A DNA stretch of 49,448 bases from an uncultured Brachyspira sp. (GTDB taxonomy: Bacteria; Spirochaetota; Brachyspiria; Brachyspirales; Brachyspiraceae). Location of the stretch: NCBI RefSeq assembly GCF_944393015.1, contig NZ_CALXYQ010000023.1, positions 1 to 49,448 of the forward strand, read 5' to 3'. This document shows positions 36,854 through 46,391 of this stretch, piece by piece. The notes beneath the pieces are model-generated. The model searched no databases. It saw nothing but the letters and a program-made list of their open reading frames with translations, and was not told the DNA's origin. The number at the start of each line of letters is the position of its first letter. The first letter of the stretch is position 1. A program made the position numbers and the translations under genes.

Positions 36854-36894
36854 ATTTGAATTGTATTAATTAAATTTAAGAAAAGGTATTATTT

Positions 36895-37602
36895 ATGTAT
36901 GAAATGAAAACAATTGTGGGAACAAGTCAGATTGATAAAGACGGACTTTTGAAAACATCATCAATATTTGATCTTATGCAGGACTGTTCTTTTTTTCAAT
37001 TAGATTCAGAAGAGGAGCTTACAAAATATTTTAATGAAAACAATGTGAGTATGTTTTTGGTGTCTAGGCAAGTTGATATATATAAACTTCCAAAGTATAG
37101 CGATAAAGTTATAGTGAGTACTTACGTTTATGAGTGCAATGAAGCTTATGGTTATAGAAATACTGTTATATATGATGAAAATTATAATGAACTTGTTATT
37201 TGCTATGCTATAGGCGGATTTGTAGATTTATCTAATGGTAATTTAATTAGAGTGCCTTCTTCATTTATAGAAAATTTTAAATTTGATGAAAAGCAGAAAA
37301 TGAATTATTTACCTAGAAAAATAAAAGTTGACAATAATTTATTAAAAGAAGTTGACAGATTCAAAGTAAAAAAATATTTTATAGATGATAATAACCATGT
37401 GAATAATGCTAGATATATTGATATGGCAATAGATTATGTTGATGATTATTATAAAAGAATAAGAATAGAATACAGAGTACCTGCTGCTTTAGGCGATACT
37501 ATTGTTGTAAAGAAAGCTGTAATTGAGAACAAAGTTTTATTAAAGTTTGACAGTGAAGATAATAAAACTTATGCTATATTAGAGTTTTCTTATAGTCTAT
37601 AA
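36895..37602 (+). CDS. acyl-ACP thioesterase (FatA/FatB-like)
   Basis: 235 residues with two hotdog folds. It releases fatty acids from acyl carrier protein. The first fold shows SIFDLMQDCSFFQLDSEE, and the second the catalytic motif DDNNHVNNARYIDMA near residue 165, with Asn and His at the usual places. The length is normal for bacterial acyl-ACP thioesterases of clostridia and spirochaetes. AAAAGGT lies before the ATG. Single gene with its own promoter. Confidence 0.9.
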   Translation: MYEMKTIVGTSQIDKDGLLKTSSIFDLMQDCSFFQLDSEEELTKYFNENNVSMFLVSRQVDIYKLPKYSDKVIVSTYVYECNEAYGYRNTVIYDENYNELVICYAIGGFVDLSNGNLIRVPSSFIENFKFDEKQKMNYLPRKIKVDNNLLKEVDRFKVKKYFIDDNNHVNNARYIDMAIDYVDDYYKRIRIEYRVPAALGDTIVVKKAVIENKVLLKFDSEDNKTYAILEFSYSL

Positions 37603-37679
37603 TTGATTTTACTTTATCACTGTAAATTGATTATTATTTGTATTAATAAAAAATAAAAATATATAAAGGAATAAAAATT

Positions 37680-38129
37680 ATGAAAATTGCTATAGGCTGT
37701 GATCATTCAGCTATTGAATTAAAAAAAGAGATAATAAAATATTTAGAAGAATTGGGACATAATGTTACTGATTTTGGTACGCATACCACAGAAAGTGTTG
37801 ACTATCCAATATATGGAAAAAAGGTTGCTGATGCTATTGTAAGCAAAGAATACGAATACGGTGTTTTAATATGCGGAACTGGTATAGGCATTTCACTTGC
37901 TGCTAATAAAGTCAAAGGCATAAGGGCAGCGGTTTGCAGTGAGCCTTATTCTGCTAAGCTTTCTAAACAGCATAATAATTCTAATATAATAGCTTTCGGT
38001 GCTAGAGTAGTAGGCGTTGATTTGGCTAAGATGATTGTAAAAGAATGGCTTGATGCTGAATATGAAGGCGGAAGGCATGCTAGAAGAGTTGACTTGCTTA
38101 CAAAAATAGAGAACGGTGAGGAAATTTAA
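37680..38129 (+). CDS. rpiB: ribose-5-phosphate isomerase B
   Basis: 149 residues. It interconverts ribose 5-phosphate and ribulose 5-phosphate. IAIGCDHSAIELKKEI at the start, SVDYPIYGKKVADAI, the catalytic-loop LICGTGIGISLAANK and the C-terminal EGGRHARRVDLL match RpiB. AAAGGAAT precedes the ATG. It ends at a strong bidirectional terminator. Confidence 0.96.
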   Translation: MKIAIGCDHSAIELKKEIIKYLEELGHNVTDFGTHTTESVDYPIYGKKVADAIVSKEYEYGVLICGTGIGISLAANKVKGIRAAVCSEPYSAKLSKQHNNSNIIAFGARVVGVDLAKMIVKEWLDAEYEGGRHARRVDLLTKIENGEEI

Positions 38130-38160
38130 TTTTATAAATCATTATTGATTGATAAAAAAC

Positions 38161-38205
38161 AAAGGGTTTTAGTTAATTAAAAAACTAAAGCCCTTTATTA
38201 TTTTT
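38161..38205. terminator. bidirectional terminator between rpiB and the ankyrin lipoprotein gene
   Basis: A 14-bp stem with one wobble (38161-38174 with 38183-38196), an 8-nt loop, A-run on the left and T-rich tract on the right, between two convergent genes. Confidence 0.9.
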
Positions 38206-39788
38206 TATTTATTGTATTCTTCTATTAAATTATTAAAGAAACCTCTTTCTAAATCAATAGGTTTTATTCTGCTTGTGTGATTAAATTTACTAGCATCAGT
38301 TTTGTAATTATAATAATGCTTTTCTTCGTTCTCATCTGACAGATCATACTTAGAAGAAAATTTATCCAAATAAAAATCATTATTTTCTGTTATAAATGTA
38401 TAATAATATATACCGTCATCATTGATTGCTTCTATTGTAATGTAATTTCCTGATGAAGCAATATCATAAATTTGTGAGTAATAATCATTTTGTATTGGAT
38501 AAAAGCCTGTTATAAACTGTGCTTTATTTTCATCGTTTTTATCTCTTTTCCATATAGTTACATAATTAAAATATTTATCGTTTACTTCAAAATCATGTAC
38601 ATATTTTTCCATTGATATAAGATTTTCTACATATTCTTCATTTAATATACGACTTTGTATTAAAATATATTTTTCATTATTGTTTGTAAATTCAATTTGT
38701 GAGGCAGGTGAATAAATATAGCTAGTATCTGCATATTTAAAAGTTTGAGATATTTTATTTAATATTTTTATCATCAAATCTTCATTATTATTTCCAGTGA
38801 TAACAGTATTAATTAAATTTGTAGGACTTAAAACAGGAAAATTTTCCATCAATACAAAAGATATATGACGATCATAAGTATGAATACTTTCTAATTCTTC
38901 TGTATCTTGAAAGCAGTGAATAGTAATATCAGCATTTTTCTCTTTTAAATAATCCATAATATCATACTTTTCATAATAGAGACTATACATTAAAGGAGTT
39001 CCAACATAACCATCACTCATTCTGTTTATGGAATTAATATCAGCACCAAGTTTTAAAAATAATATTACTAAATCCAAATTATCAGCTGAAATAGACTGAA
39101 ATAATAAGTCGCTTTGTAATTTATAATCTATATCAGAAAAATAATAACCTGCAGATTCTAACTTTTTAATCAATTTTGATATTAAATTATAATTATTATT
39201 TTTTAAGTCAATTTTATTATATACTGTTTCATAATCAAAATTAACTCCGCTATCTAATAAATAATCTATAATCTCATCAGTATAATTATAATTTAGTATT
39301 TCAGTATCATCTAAACTAATACCATGTTCAACAAGCCATTTTACTAAATCATTATAAGTATAATTTTTATAATCAAGTTCCTGCATTAGAGTAAATATAC
39401 TATTTCCATTTTCATCTTTGCTATTTATACCTTCCAAAAGTAAATCTTTAATATTCTGCATTTTTTGTTTTTCTTCTTCTCTTCTTTCTTTTTTGGAATT
39501 ATCTGATATTCCATAATTTGCCAATTCTGCATCAATAGTTTTGTATAATATCTCATCAATTTCTTCTTCTGTATATGGTTTGATAGGATATATATTTTTA
39601 AATTCTATTTTTTTCTTTCTTTCTGGAGTTGTTTGCTGACTTATAATTTGATTTGTATTTTGAGTGGTATTGTTAGTGGTTGTTATGTTTGTATTGTTAT
39701 TAACTGTAGTATTGTTTTGTGTGTTATTAGATTTGTTATTACAGCTTATTAAAATGCTTAAAGCTATCATTAATATAATTTTTTTCAT
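38205..39788 (-). CDS. large ankyrin-repeat lipoprotein
   Basis: 527 residues. MKKIILMIALSILISC gives a lipobox at Cys16, followed by an Asn/Thr-rich linker of about 40 residues. Residues about 85-310 have degenerate ankyrin repeats (NLDLVILFLKLGADINSI, GTPLMYSLYYEKYDIMDYLKEKNADI), and residues 320-527 form a beta-rich domain I do not recognise. A GGAAAG site and a consensus promoter precede it. It shares the ankyrin theme with the three genes at the window start but is not a close paralogue. Probably anchored in the envelope; role unknown. Confidence 0.82.
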   Translation of the reverse strand: MKKIILMIALSILISCNNKSNNTQNNTTVNNNTNITTTNNTTQNTNQIISQQTTPERKKKIEFKNIYPIKPYTEEEIDEILYKTIDAELANYGISDNSKKERREEEKQKMQNIKDLLLEGINSKDENGNSIFTLMQELDYKNYTYNDLVKWLVEHGISLDDTEILNYNYTDEIIDYLLDSGVNFDYETVYNKIDLKNNNYNLISKLIKKLESAGYYFSDIDYKLQSDLLFQSISADNLDLVILFLKLGADINSINRMSDGYVGTPLMYSLYYEKYDIMDYLKEKNADITIHCFQDTEELESIHTYDRHISFVLMENFPVLSPTNLINTVITGNNNEDLMIKILNKISQTFKYADTSYIYSPASQIEFTNNNEKYILIQSRILNEEYVENLISMEKYVHDFEVNDKYFNYVTIWKRDKNDENKAQFITGFYPIQNDYYSQIYDIASSGNYITIEAINDDGIYYYTFITENNDFYLDKFSSKYDLSDENEEKHYYNYKTDASKFNHTSRIKPIDLERGFFNNLIEEYNK

Positions 39789-39836
39789 AAACTTTCCTTT
39801 TAACTTTCTTTGTATTGTATAAAAAATATTTTAGGC

Positions 39837-39865
39837 ATTATACTAATATATTTTTTAATTGTCAA
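39837..39865 (-). promoter_or_regulatory. consensus promoter of the ankyrin lipoprotein gene
   Basis: On the minus strand TTGACA (39865-39860), 17-nt spacer, TATAAT (39842-39837), both perfect. Confidence 0.9.
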
Positions 39866-40073
39866 TTTTTATGTTCTTCTTTTTGCCTATCTCATGCATT
39901 ACGAGACCATAGCGGAACTTTGTCGATGCACATATAGTCTGACTAACTCATATTAAATTTATAACGTTTTTTATTAGTAGTTATTTACCCAATTAGGGTA
40001 TATATAGTGGGTTGATAATTTTTTATGTGAATTTATAATTAATAAAATTAAAGTTATTTAGGAGTATAAAATT

Positions 40074-40689
40074 ATAGAATTTGAAATAATAAAACAATTT
40101 TAAAAAATGATTGATGAAAATTTAAATGATTTTTTTCTTATGTAAATAAAAATATAAAAGAGGATAGTAAAATAAAAAAAATCTAATTTTTTTAACAGAC
40201 TATAATTTAATAAATATAAAAATAGGATTTCTTACTGATGGAAGTATTGTAAATGATAATAGACTTCGTTTAACTACAAAAGGGTAAAAGATATTAAATT
40301 CAATAAGAAATAATAACATAAAAAATTTAGATGATTTGTATAATATAAATATATCAATAGAAAATAACCCCATTTTTAATAATAATCCAAGTATTAATGT
40401 TTCACCAACTTTTAATAATACTAATAATGTTTCAAATGAAAATAATAATATTAGTAATATTAGAGAGTTAATAGATTTAGAAAAAATTATAAAAAATAAC
40501 TCTAATGTTGATGATGATAGTAAACAAAAAATTATTGATACTATAAAAAAGATTGAAGAAGCAAAAAATAAAAAAGATGTTAAGGCTTATATTGATTTAT
40601 ATTCTAAATTATTAACTTCATTACAAGCTACTTTCAATATTTCACCTTTTATAATTCAAGGTTTTGAGTGGTTAAAAAATTTGTTTTGA
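40074..40689 (+). pseudogene. decayed gene for a winged-helix-like protein with an Asn-rich middle
   Basis: The last 117 codons (from 40336) are open, but coding sense starts earlier. In the same frame 40180-40284 reads NLIFLTDYNLINIKIGFLTD and on to LRLTTKG, then hits TAA at 40285 and continues KILNSIRNNN. Further upstream, in another frame, AGGAG (40060) is followed by ATA where ATG is expected (40074) and by IEFEIIKQF-stop-KMIDENLNDFF-stop. So there are at least three nonsense changes, one frame change and a lost start. The LTTKG-KILNSIR pattern resembles the end of a winged-helix domain in DUF2513/YjcQ-like proteins (weak). The region 39866-40073 holds no feature I can support beyond a short palindrome-like TGCAT...ATGCA. 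Confidence 0.65.
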
Positions 40690-40708
40690 ATAAAAATTAA
40701 TTAATTTG

Positions 40709-40732
40709 TTGTTTAATGTTGGGTAATCAGCC
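40709..40732 (+). repeat. left copy of a 24-nt direct repeat flanking the defence island
   Basis: The 24-nt sequence beginning TTGTTTAATGTTGG and ending TAATCAGCC recurs at 48945-48968 with a single G/A difference. It lies 20 nt after the stop of the decayed gene. Confidence 0.8.
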
Positions 40733-40861
40733 AGATACTCTATATGTATTTAGTTAAATAATCTATATCCTTAATAAACTCTGATAGCTTTGCTAAGAAC
40801 TGCATTTTATAGGTTATATACTATATTTAATATGTATGTTTTTAATATAAAATTATAGCAA

Positions 40862-40916
40862 TTGCACTTTTTGTAACTTTGACGAAGCCCGCAGAGCGTA
40901 AGCGGCAAAAAAGTTG
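40862..40916. repeat. intergenic hairpin element, relative of the ilvC-leuA element
   Basis: It starts with TTGCACTTTTTG, as does the right part of the element at 27963, followed by GC-rich CCCGC...GCGG pairing and flanking AACTTT/AAGTT. The remainder of the 405-nt gap (40690-41094) is A/T-rich with no ORF or RNA seen. Confidence 0.4.
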
Positions 40917-41094
40917 ATAGTATATTTACAAAATATAAAAAATTTCAGTATATTTAAAAACTTTATAAATATAAAAATTTAATTAAGCCTAATTGTTGAA
41001 ATAAATATTTCTTATATTTGTTATATGTAATAATCACTCAAAAATTAATTATATATTTTTTATAGCTATTATATATATTATTATTTAATAAAAA

Positions 41095-43554
41095 TTATAT
41101 TTTATTAAATTCTTCTTTTACTATTAAATATGATCCTTTATATATGCTCGACAAATTATTATTGGAATAGTTAAATTTTTCATTAACTTCATCATAAGGT
41201 ACAATATTTTCCAAATCGTTTATATTGCATCCATCTTTTGATTTTAGTTTTTGTGATAATTCTTTTATAGTTTTGTCAGATAAATAATTATTATCAATAA
41301 TATTTATTAATTTTTTGGTATAATCTTTTTCTTTTTCATTAGAACATTTTTCAAAGAATTTATTTAACCTAATATTTATATCTAATTTTGATTTAGGCTT
41401 CTTTATATTTTTTCTTCTTAGTAATTCTTCATCAAGTCCTTTTAATTTTTCGCTAGGAGAAAGATATTTTTCTTCTTTATTTGCTTTTAAAGTTCTGAAT
41501 AAATTTTCTATATTAAAATCAATTTTTGATCCTTTAAGTAAAGATCCAAAAACTCCATTATCAGTTTGTACTATTTCAAGTAAACCTTCAAAATTTGATT
41601 CACGCCTTATAATAATATTTTTTTCTATAGATTTGATTTTTTCTAAAAGTTTTTCATTATTTTTCAACTCATTATAAATTGATCTGTATTCAGTATCCCA
41701 ACTCAAATCATCATCTGCTAAAATTTCATTTTCTCTTTTTAATGAAAATAAAGAGTTAATCTCATCATCATCTTTTAATATTTTAGTATCATTTCCAAAT
41801 ATGGCATTTATTAAATTTAGTTTAAAATTTGAAATTTGCCAGTTTTTTATATTCTTTTGAGCTTCTAGTCTTGGTATAAAATTATGTATATATATTTTAT
41901 CAAATAATTTTTTTCCTATTCTGTTTATACGTCCTACTCTCTGTATTACTCTAGTAGGGTTATATGGAATATCATAATTTATTATTACTCCTGCTCTATG
42001 AAGATTGATACCTTCTGATAATGTATCTGTTGCTATGAGAAGGAAATAATCGTCTTTTTGTTTATCTTCTTTTATGGAGGCATCAAAATTGTCTGCTACT
42101 ATATCTCTGTTTTTTGATTCAGAAGTTGATTTTAATGGTCTGAAGATATTATTTAATTCTTCATCTTTTTGTATAGATTCATAGAGATAATCTGCTGTGT
42201 CTTTGAACTCGCTAAATATTATTATTTTTCTTTTATCATTTTCTTTTTTGAAGCTTTTTAATTTTTCTATTAATTTCTGGAATTTTTTATCTTTATCAAT
42301 TCCTATATTTTTCCAGTCTTTTTGTATTTGTTTAAGTATTTTTAAATCATTATCGAAGTCTTCAAAGAATTGATTGTCCAAAACTTCTTTTACGTTTTCT
42401 ATAATTTTCAAATCTTCATGTTCTTTCTTTAATTTTGTGAAATCTAATTCTATTTTATCATATTCTATATCATTGCTGTCATCTATATCATTGTTAGAGA
42501 AAAAATCTTCTATATAAAGCATATCGCCTTTTTTATATATAGGATAACAATTAGATCTCTCAATCCAATCTTTTATAATTTTATATTTATCTATCATGTT
42601 GTCTATGCTTTTTTTAAATGCGTATATAGAACTTTCAAATCTCCTTACAAGCAAATGCTTCATAAATTTGGTTAAGTTTCTTGATGATACAGATGCAAAA
42701 TCTCTATTGATATTTTCTCCGTATACATATTCTATTATTTCCATAGATTTTTTCTGTTCTTCTATTGTGGTGCTTCTTAAATATACTAATGGTTCATAAC
42801 GTACGGCCTTGAATTTGCTTCTGTTTTCTTTTTCACTATTATTTTCATTATTGTTTTGATAATTAAATAATGTATTTTCTTCTTTTTTATTAGTATTTCC
42901 ATCATTGTTATTCGGAGTGATTTTTTCAAATGTATCTGCATATAATTGAGAAATATCACCTAAATTGTAATCATGAAGCTGAGGGCTTGCTACATCATTT
43001 AATTGTGCTTTTTGTTCATCTAGGTCTTTTTTGTATTCTTCGTCTTCAAGCAAATCTTTTCTTGTTCTTCTTATGATAACAGGGTTTATTAAACTTAATA
43101 TTTCTTTTGATATTTTTTTTATCTTTTTCTTGTTATCTTCCTTGTTGTCATCTTTTTTATAATCCATTTTTAAGGATCTTTCTTCTTTTAATATTCTTGA
43201 TTTTATTTCACTTATATTATTGTCAGTTGTGAGCATTCTGTCAAAAATATCTATTAAAGAAAATATATCTGATGTGGTGTTATGCATAGGTGTTGCTGTA
43301 AGGAGCATAACTTTATTCATAGAACATATATTTTTTATGAGGCTATATGATTCTGTTTTATTGTTAATAAATTTATGGGCCTCATCTATAATAATAAGTC
43401 TTGGTTTTCTATGATTTTGAACATATACATATATTTCATCTAATTTTCCAGAACTTTTAATTACAGCATTTAATTTAAACTCTGAATTATAATTTTCCCA
43501 AGAGTATATAATTTTAGGAGGAGATATAATTATTATTTCTTCAACGGTTTTCAT
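41095..43554 (-). CDS. SNF2-type helicase, C-terminal fragment of a frameshifted PLD-helicase
   Basis: 819 codons carrying all helicase motifs after motif I: ISPPKIIYSWENY (Ia), IIIDEAHKF near residue 57 (DEAH box), LLTATPMHN near 84, IIFSEFKDTADYL (IV) and ATDTLSEGINLHRAGVIINYDIPYNPTRVIQRVGRINRIGK (V-VI). Motif I lies in the other frame, at the end of 43551-44474. Adding one A in the A-run at 43553-43556 (minus strand TCAAAATGA) would join the two into about 1126 residues. The ATG at 43554 has a GGAG-less upstream region and falls inside the helicase core, so it is not a natural start. Long charged insertions mark the middle. Confidence 0.8.
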   Translation of the reverse strand: MKTVEEIIIISPPKIIYSWENYNSEFKLNAVIKSSGKLDEIYVYVQNHRKPRLIIIDEAHKFINNKTESYSLIKNICSMNKVMLLTATPMHNTTSDIFSLIDIFDRMLTTDNNISEIKSRILKEERSLKMDYKKDDNKEDNKKKIKKISKEILSLINPVIIRRTRKDLLEDEEYKKDLDEQKAQLNDVASPQLHDYNLGDISQLYADTFEKITPNNNDGNTNKKEENTLFNYQNNNENNSEKENRSKFKAVRYEPLVYLRSTTIEEQKKSMEIIEYVYGENINRDFASVSSRNLTKFMKHLLVRRFESSIYAFKKSIDNMIDKYKIIKDWIERSNCYPIYKKGDMLYIEDFFSNNDIDDSNDIEYDKIELDFTKLKKEHEDLKIIENVKEVLDNQFFEDFDNDLKILKQIQKDWKNIGIDKDKKFQKLIEKLKSFKKENDKRKIIIFSEFKDTADYLYESIQKDEELNNIFRPLKSTSESKNRDIVADNFDASIKEDKQKDDYFLLIATDTLSEGINLHRAGVIINYDIPYNPTRVIQRVGRINRIGKKLFDKIYIHNFIPRLEAQKNIKNWQISNFKLNLINAIFGNDTKILKDDDEINSLFSLKRENEILADDDLSWDTEYRSIYNELKNNEKLLEKIKSIEKNIIIRRESNFEGLLEIVQTDNGVFGSLLKGSKIDFNIENLFRTLKANKEEKYLSPSEKLKGLDEELLRRKNIKKPKSKLDINIRLNKFFEKCSNEKEKDYTKKLINIIDNNYLSDKTIKELSQKLKSKDGCNINDLENIVPYDEVNEKFNYSNNNLSSIYKGSYLIVKEEFNKI

Positions 43555-44474
43555 TTTGAGGAGATTGCTGCTATTGTAGAAGCTATTATACTTTTACCCA
43601 GTCCTACAACATCGGATATCAAAACACCATTATATGTGATGATGCTTTTGATTGCATTTTTTACAGCGTCTAATTGATACTTATAATCTACATAATTATA
43701 GTCCTTAGGTCTGCATAATAATTCTTCATTGGAAATGTAATTAAAATATTCGTATATTACTTTTAGATACACTTCATAAGGAGTAGGGTATATTGTATTT
43801 TTATTATTTTTATCATTTTCTTTGTTACCATAATTGTTATCTTTTATTCCTGCTTTATTGAAAAAATCTTCCTGATTTTGATAATTTAGTATTGTTTCTG
43901 CATCTTTCCATTCATTCTTAAAAAAATCATATAATTGATCAAAGTATTCAAATCCAAGTATATTAAATTCTCTTCTTTCATTTATTCCCTGGTGAGAGAA
44001 ATTACTTGAACCAGTTAAAAACAAACCATTGTTAAATGAGTTTTCATTTGGTTTTTTTAGGTATTTTAATAAGTACAGTTTAGCATGATTATCTTCTTTA
44101 GTTTTTCTTATTTCAAGTGTAGAGTTTTTACATTTTGTTTTAAATAATTCTATAACCTTTATATTATCAGTATTTTTTTCAGATATTGTATATTCTAAAA
44201 AGTTATTTATAATTTTTTCTATATTTTCTTTATTATCATTTTTAAAATTTGAGTATAGATAGTGAGATTTATTATCTATATTCATTCCAATTATTATTTT
44301 TACATTAGCTTTCAAAAATATTTCTTTAGCTATATCATCGTTAGCTATATCATAAAATGCACTATATCTGCAATATCCTACCAATATGTTTATTTCTTCT
44401 ATTTCTCTGTCATTGATTCTAAAACAATTTAATAAAGTTTCATGTTTATTAGTGATAATATTCATTTTTATCAT
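43551..44474 (-). CDS. phospholipase-D-like nuclease domain plus helicase motif I, N-terminal fragment
   Basis: 307 codons. Residues about 25-200 are a PLD-like domain: H130-A-K132 followed by GSSNFSHQG at 155-163, the HxK...GSxN pattern of PLD nucleases; the usual Asp is unclear. After an Asn/Lys linker, residues 265-300 start a SNF2 helicase (YQLDAVKNAI, Walker A SDVVGLGKS). The frame stops at TGA directly after AAA, overlapping the ATG of the next fragment (ATGA). Because motif I is cut from the remaining motifs, neither fragment alone can be a helicase. GGAT lies before the ATG at 44474. The methyltransferase is divergently transcribed 223 nt away. PLD and SNF2 modules occur as DrmC and DrmD in DISARM. 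Confidence 0.78.
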   Translation of the reverse strand: MIKMNIITNKHETLLNCFRINDREIEEINILVGYCRYSAFYDIANDDIAKEIFLKANVKIIIGMNIDNKSHYLYSNFKNDNKENIEKIINNFLEYTISEKNTDNIKVIELFKTKCKNSTLEIRKTKEDNHAKLYLLKYLKKPNENSFNNGLFLTGSSNFSHQGINERREFNILGFEYFDQLYDFFKNEWKDAETILNYQNQEDFFNKAGIKDNNYGNKENDKNNKNTIYPTPYEVYLKVIYEYFNYISNEELLCRPKDYNYVDYKYQLDAVKNAIKSIITYNGVLISDVVGLGKSIIASTIAAISSK

Positions 44475-44697
44475 ATATCCAAATTATAATTTTTTATGAT
44501 TATAACATTAAATAGTATTTTAATGAAGTAGGATATATTTGAGTATATACCTGAACAAATATATTTTGGCAACTTTTATACATTATATAGATATTATAAA
44601 AAAGTAATTGTTTAGGTGTGTAAAAGTAAAATAAATATTGTTTATTTTTATGCAGTTTTGATATATGATTATAGTATGAAAATTTAGGAGTATCTCT

Positions 44698-46305
44698 ATG
44701 GCTAAAAATAGTAATACAAAAAATAATACTGTAAATAATTTTAAATTTGATGAGGCTTATGATAAAAGTAAATGGGCTAAACATTTGGGAGAGAATTTTA
44801 CAGAGAAATATGGTTCTATAAGCAGTGAGGAAGAGATACTAGAGAAAAATAAGGATTTTTTAAAGAGCGTTATTTGGATTGTGGACTTGAATGTATGCGA
44901 TAATAATGATGAGACTATCGGAGTGTATGAAGTTCGCATAACAAATACTAGGCTTGCAAGCAGAGTAAAAATTTCAAGGCTATGCAGTAAGATACTTAGT
45001 GCCGGAGAGTACGGTAAGGGTATATTTTTTATATTGTATGAGGATAAAGAGGGAATATATAGGGTTTCTTATGTAAAGCATGACAGGATAGGTGTATTTG
45101 TAGGAAATGCTATTGAGATAAAGAAGGATTATAGTAATCCTAAGAGATATACTTTTTTGCTTGGCGAGGGTATAAAGTTACATACTCCACAGAGCAGACT
45201 TACAAGCGATATTTTTAAAAGTGTTGCCAGTATAGAAAATGCATTCAGCGTGGAAGGCGTTAATCAAGAGTTTTATAAAGGTATTGAGAAATATTTTGAG
45301 TATATACATAATGATGTAATAAAATATTTTGATAAAGATGAGAATAAGGCTAAAGAGTTTGCATTAAGATTTTTGGGACGCGTGCTTTTCTGCTGGTTTT
45401 TGAGAGAGAAGGAACTTATACCAAATGATATATTAAATAGCGGTGTTTTTGAGAATCTTAAATATAAAGAAAATTATTACAGCGATGTACTTGAGGATTT
45501 ATTTTTTAATGTTCTTAATATGGATATGGAGAAGCGAAAATTTTCAAAGGACAGAGTGATATATAATTATGAGAAGAGCATACCATTTTTGAACGGCGGA
45601 TTATTTTCAAAGAAGGAAGACGATGAGGCAGTAAAAACAATAGACGATGATATAATAAAGGGCCTATTTGAATTTTTTGATATGTACAATTTTACTGTTG
45701 ACGAGAGTGCTCCTTTCGATGTTGAGATAAGCATAGACCCTGAAATGCTAGGACGTATTTTTGAAGAATTACTTGATGAAATTAATCCTGATGAAGAAAA
45801 TAAAAAAAATAATAACAAAAACAATACTAGAAATATAACAGGAGCTTTCTATACTCCTAGAGAAATTGTTGATTATATAATAACATCTTCTATAAAATTT
45901 TATTTGAAATCTAATGCATTTAATATTCCTGAAGAAAAGATAGATGATATATTTAATTTTAATAAAAGAGTTGAATTTACAGAAGAAGAAAAAAAAGAAC
46001 TTTTTAAATGTCTTTATAATATAAAAGTACTTGACCCAGCATGCGGTTCTGGAGCCTTCCCTATAGGTGTATTACAGAGAATATTATATCTTATAGAAAA
46101 ATATGATGAAGATAATAAATATTACAGTAGCCATATAAATATAGAAAACGGAGAAAGGTATAGTTATTCTTATAAATTAAATATATTAAAAAACAACATA
46201 TATGGAGTTGATATACAGCCTATAGCTATTGAAATTAGCAGATTGAGAGCTTTTTTAACTTTGATAATAGATGAAGCAAAAGCAGATAAAAAATTAAAAA
46301 TTTAG
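44698..46305 (+). CDS. Eco57I-type DNA adenine methyltransferase, N-terminal fragment (frameshifted)
   Basis: 535 codons. Residues 1-200 are an unassigned leading domain, residues 200-390 helical with FLGRVLFCWFLREKELIP, then TGAFYTPREIVDYI and the SAM motif I DPACGSGAFPIG near residue 446, followed by NNIYGVDIQPIAIEISRLRAFLTLI. It ends KADKKLKI-stop. One extra A in the run at 46296-46300 would give KLKNLGVKALPNLDFRFICANSL and continue into the second fragment, about 1001 residues in all. TTAGGAG precedes the ATG. Codons such as GAG, AAG and AGC are frequent here, unlike the second fragment. Confidence 0.85.
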   Translation: MAKNSNTKNNTVNNFKFDEAYDKSKWAKHLGENFTEKYGSISSEEEILEKNKDFLKSVIWIVDLNVCDNNDETIGVYEVRITNTRLASRVKISRLCSKILSAGEYGKGIFFILYEDKEGIYRVSYVKHDRIGVFVGNAIEIKKDYSNPKRYTFLLGEGIKLHTPQSRLTSDIFKSVASIENAFSVEGVNQEFYKGIEKYFEYIHNDVIKYFDKDENKAKEFALRFLGRVLFCWFLREKELIPNDILNSGVFENLKYKENYYSDVLEDLFFNVLNMDMEKRKFSKDRVIYNYEKSIPFLNGGLFSKKEDDEAVKTIDDDIIKGLFEFFDMYNFTVDESAPFDVEISIDPEMLGRIFEELLDEINPDEENKKNNNKNNTRNITGAFYTPREIVDYIITSSIKFYLKSNAFNIPEEKIDDIFNFNKRVEFTEEEKKELFKCLYNIKVLDPACGSGAFPIGVLQRILYLIEKYDEDNKYYSSHINIENGERYSYSYKLNILKNNIYGVDIQPIAIEISRLRAFLTLIIDEAKADKKLKI

Positions 46306-46391
46306 GAGTTAAAGCTCTTCCAAATTTAGATTTTAGATTTATATGTGCTAATTCTTTAAAAAGTTTAGAATTTGATATTGAAGATGGTACA

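Noticed and set aside
43551-46310. Classical programmed -1 frameshift sites (X XXY YYZ heptamers)
   Set aside because: Neither break has a proper heptamer or a clear downstream stimulatory hairpin; only a simple A-AAA slip is possible.
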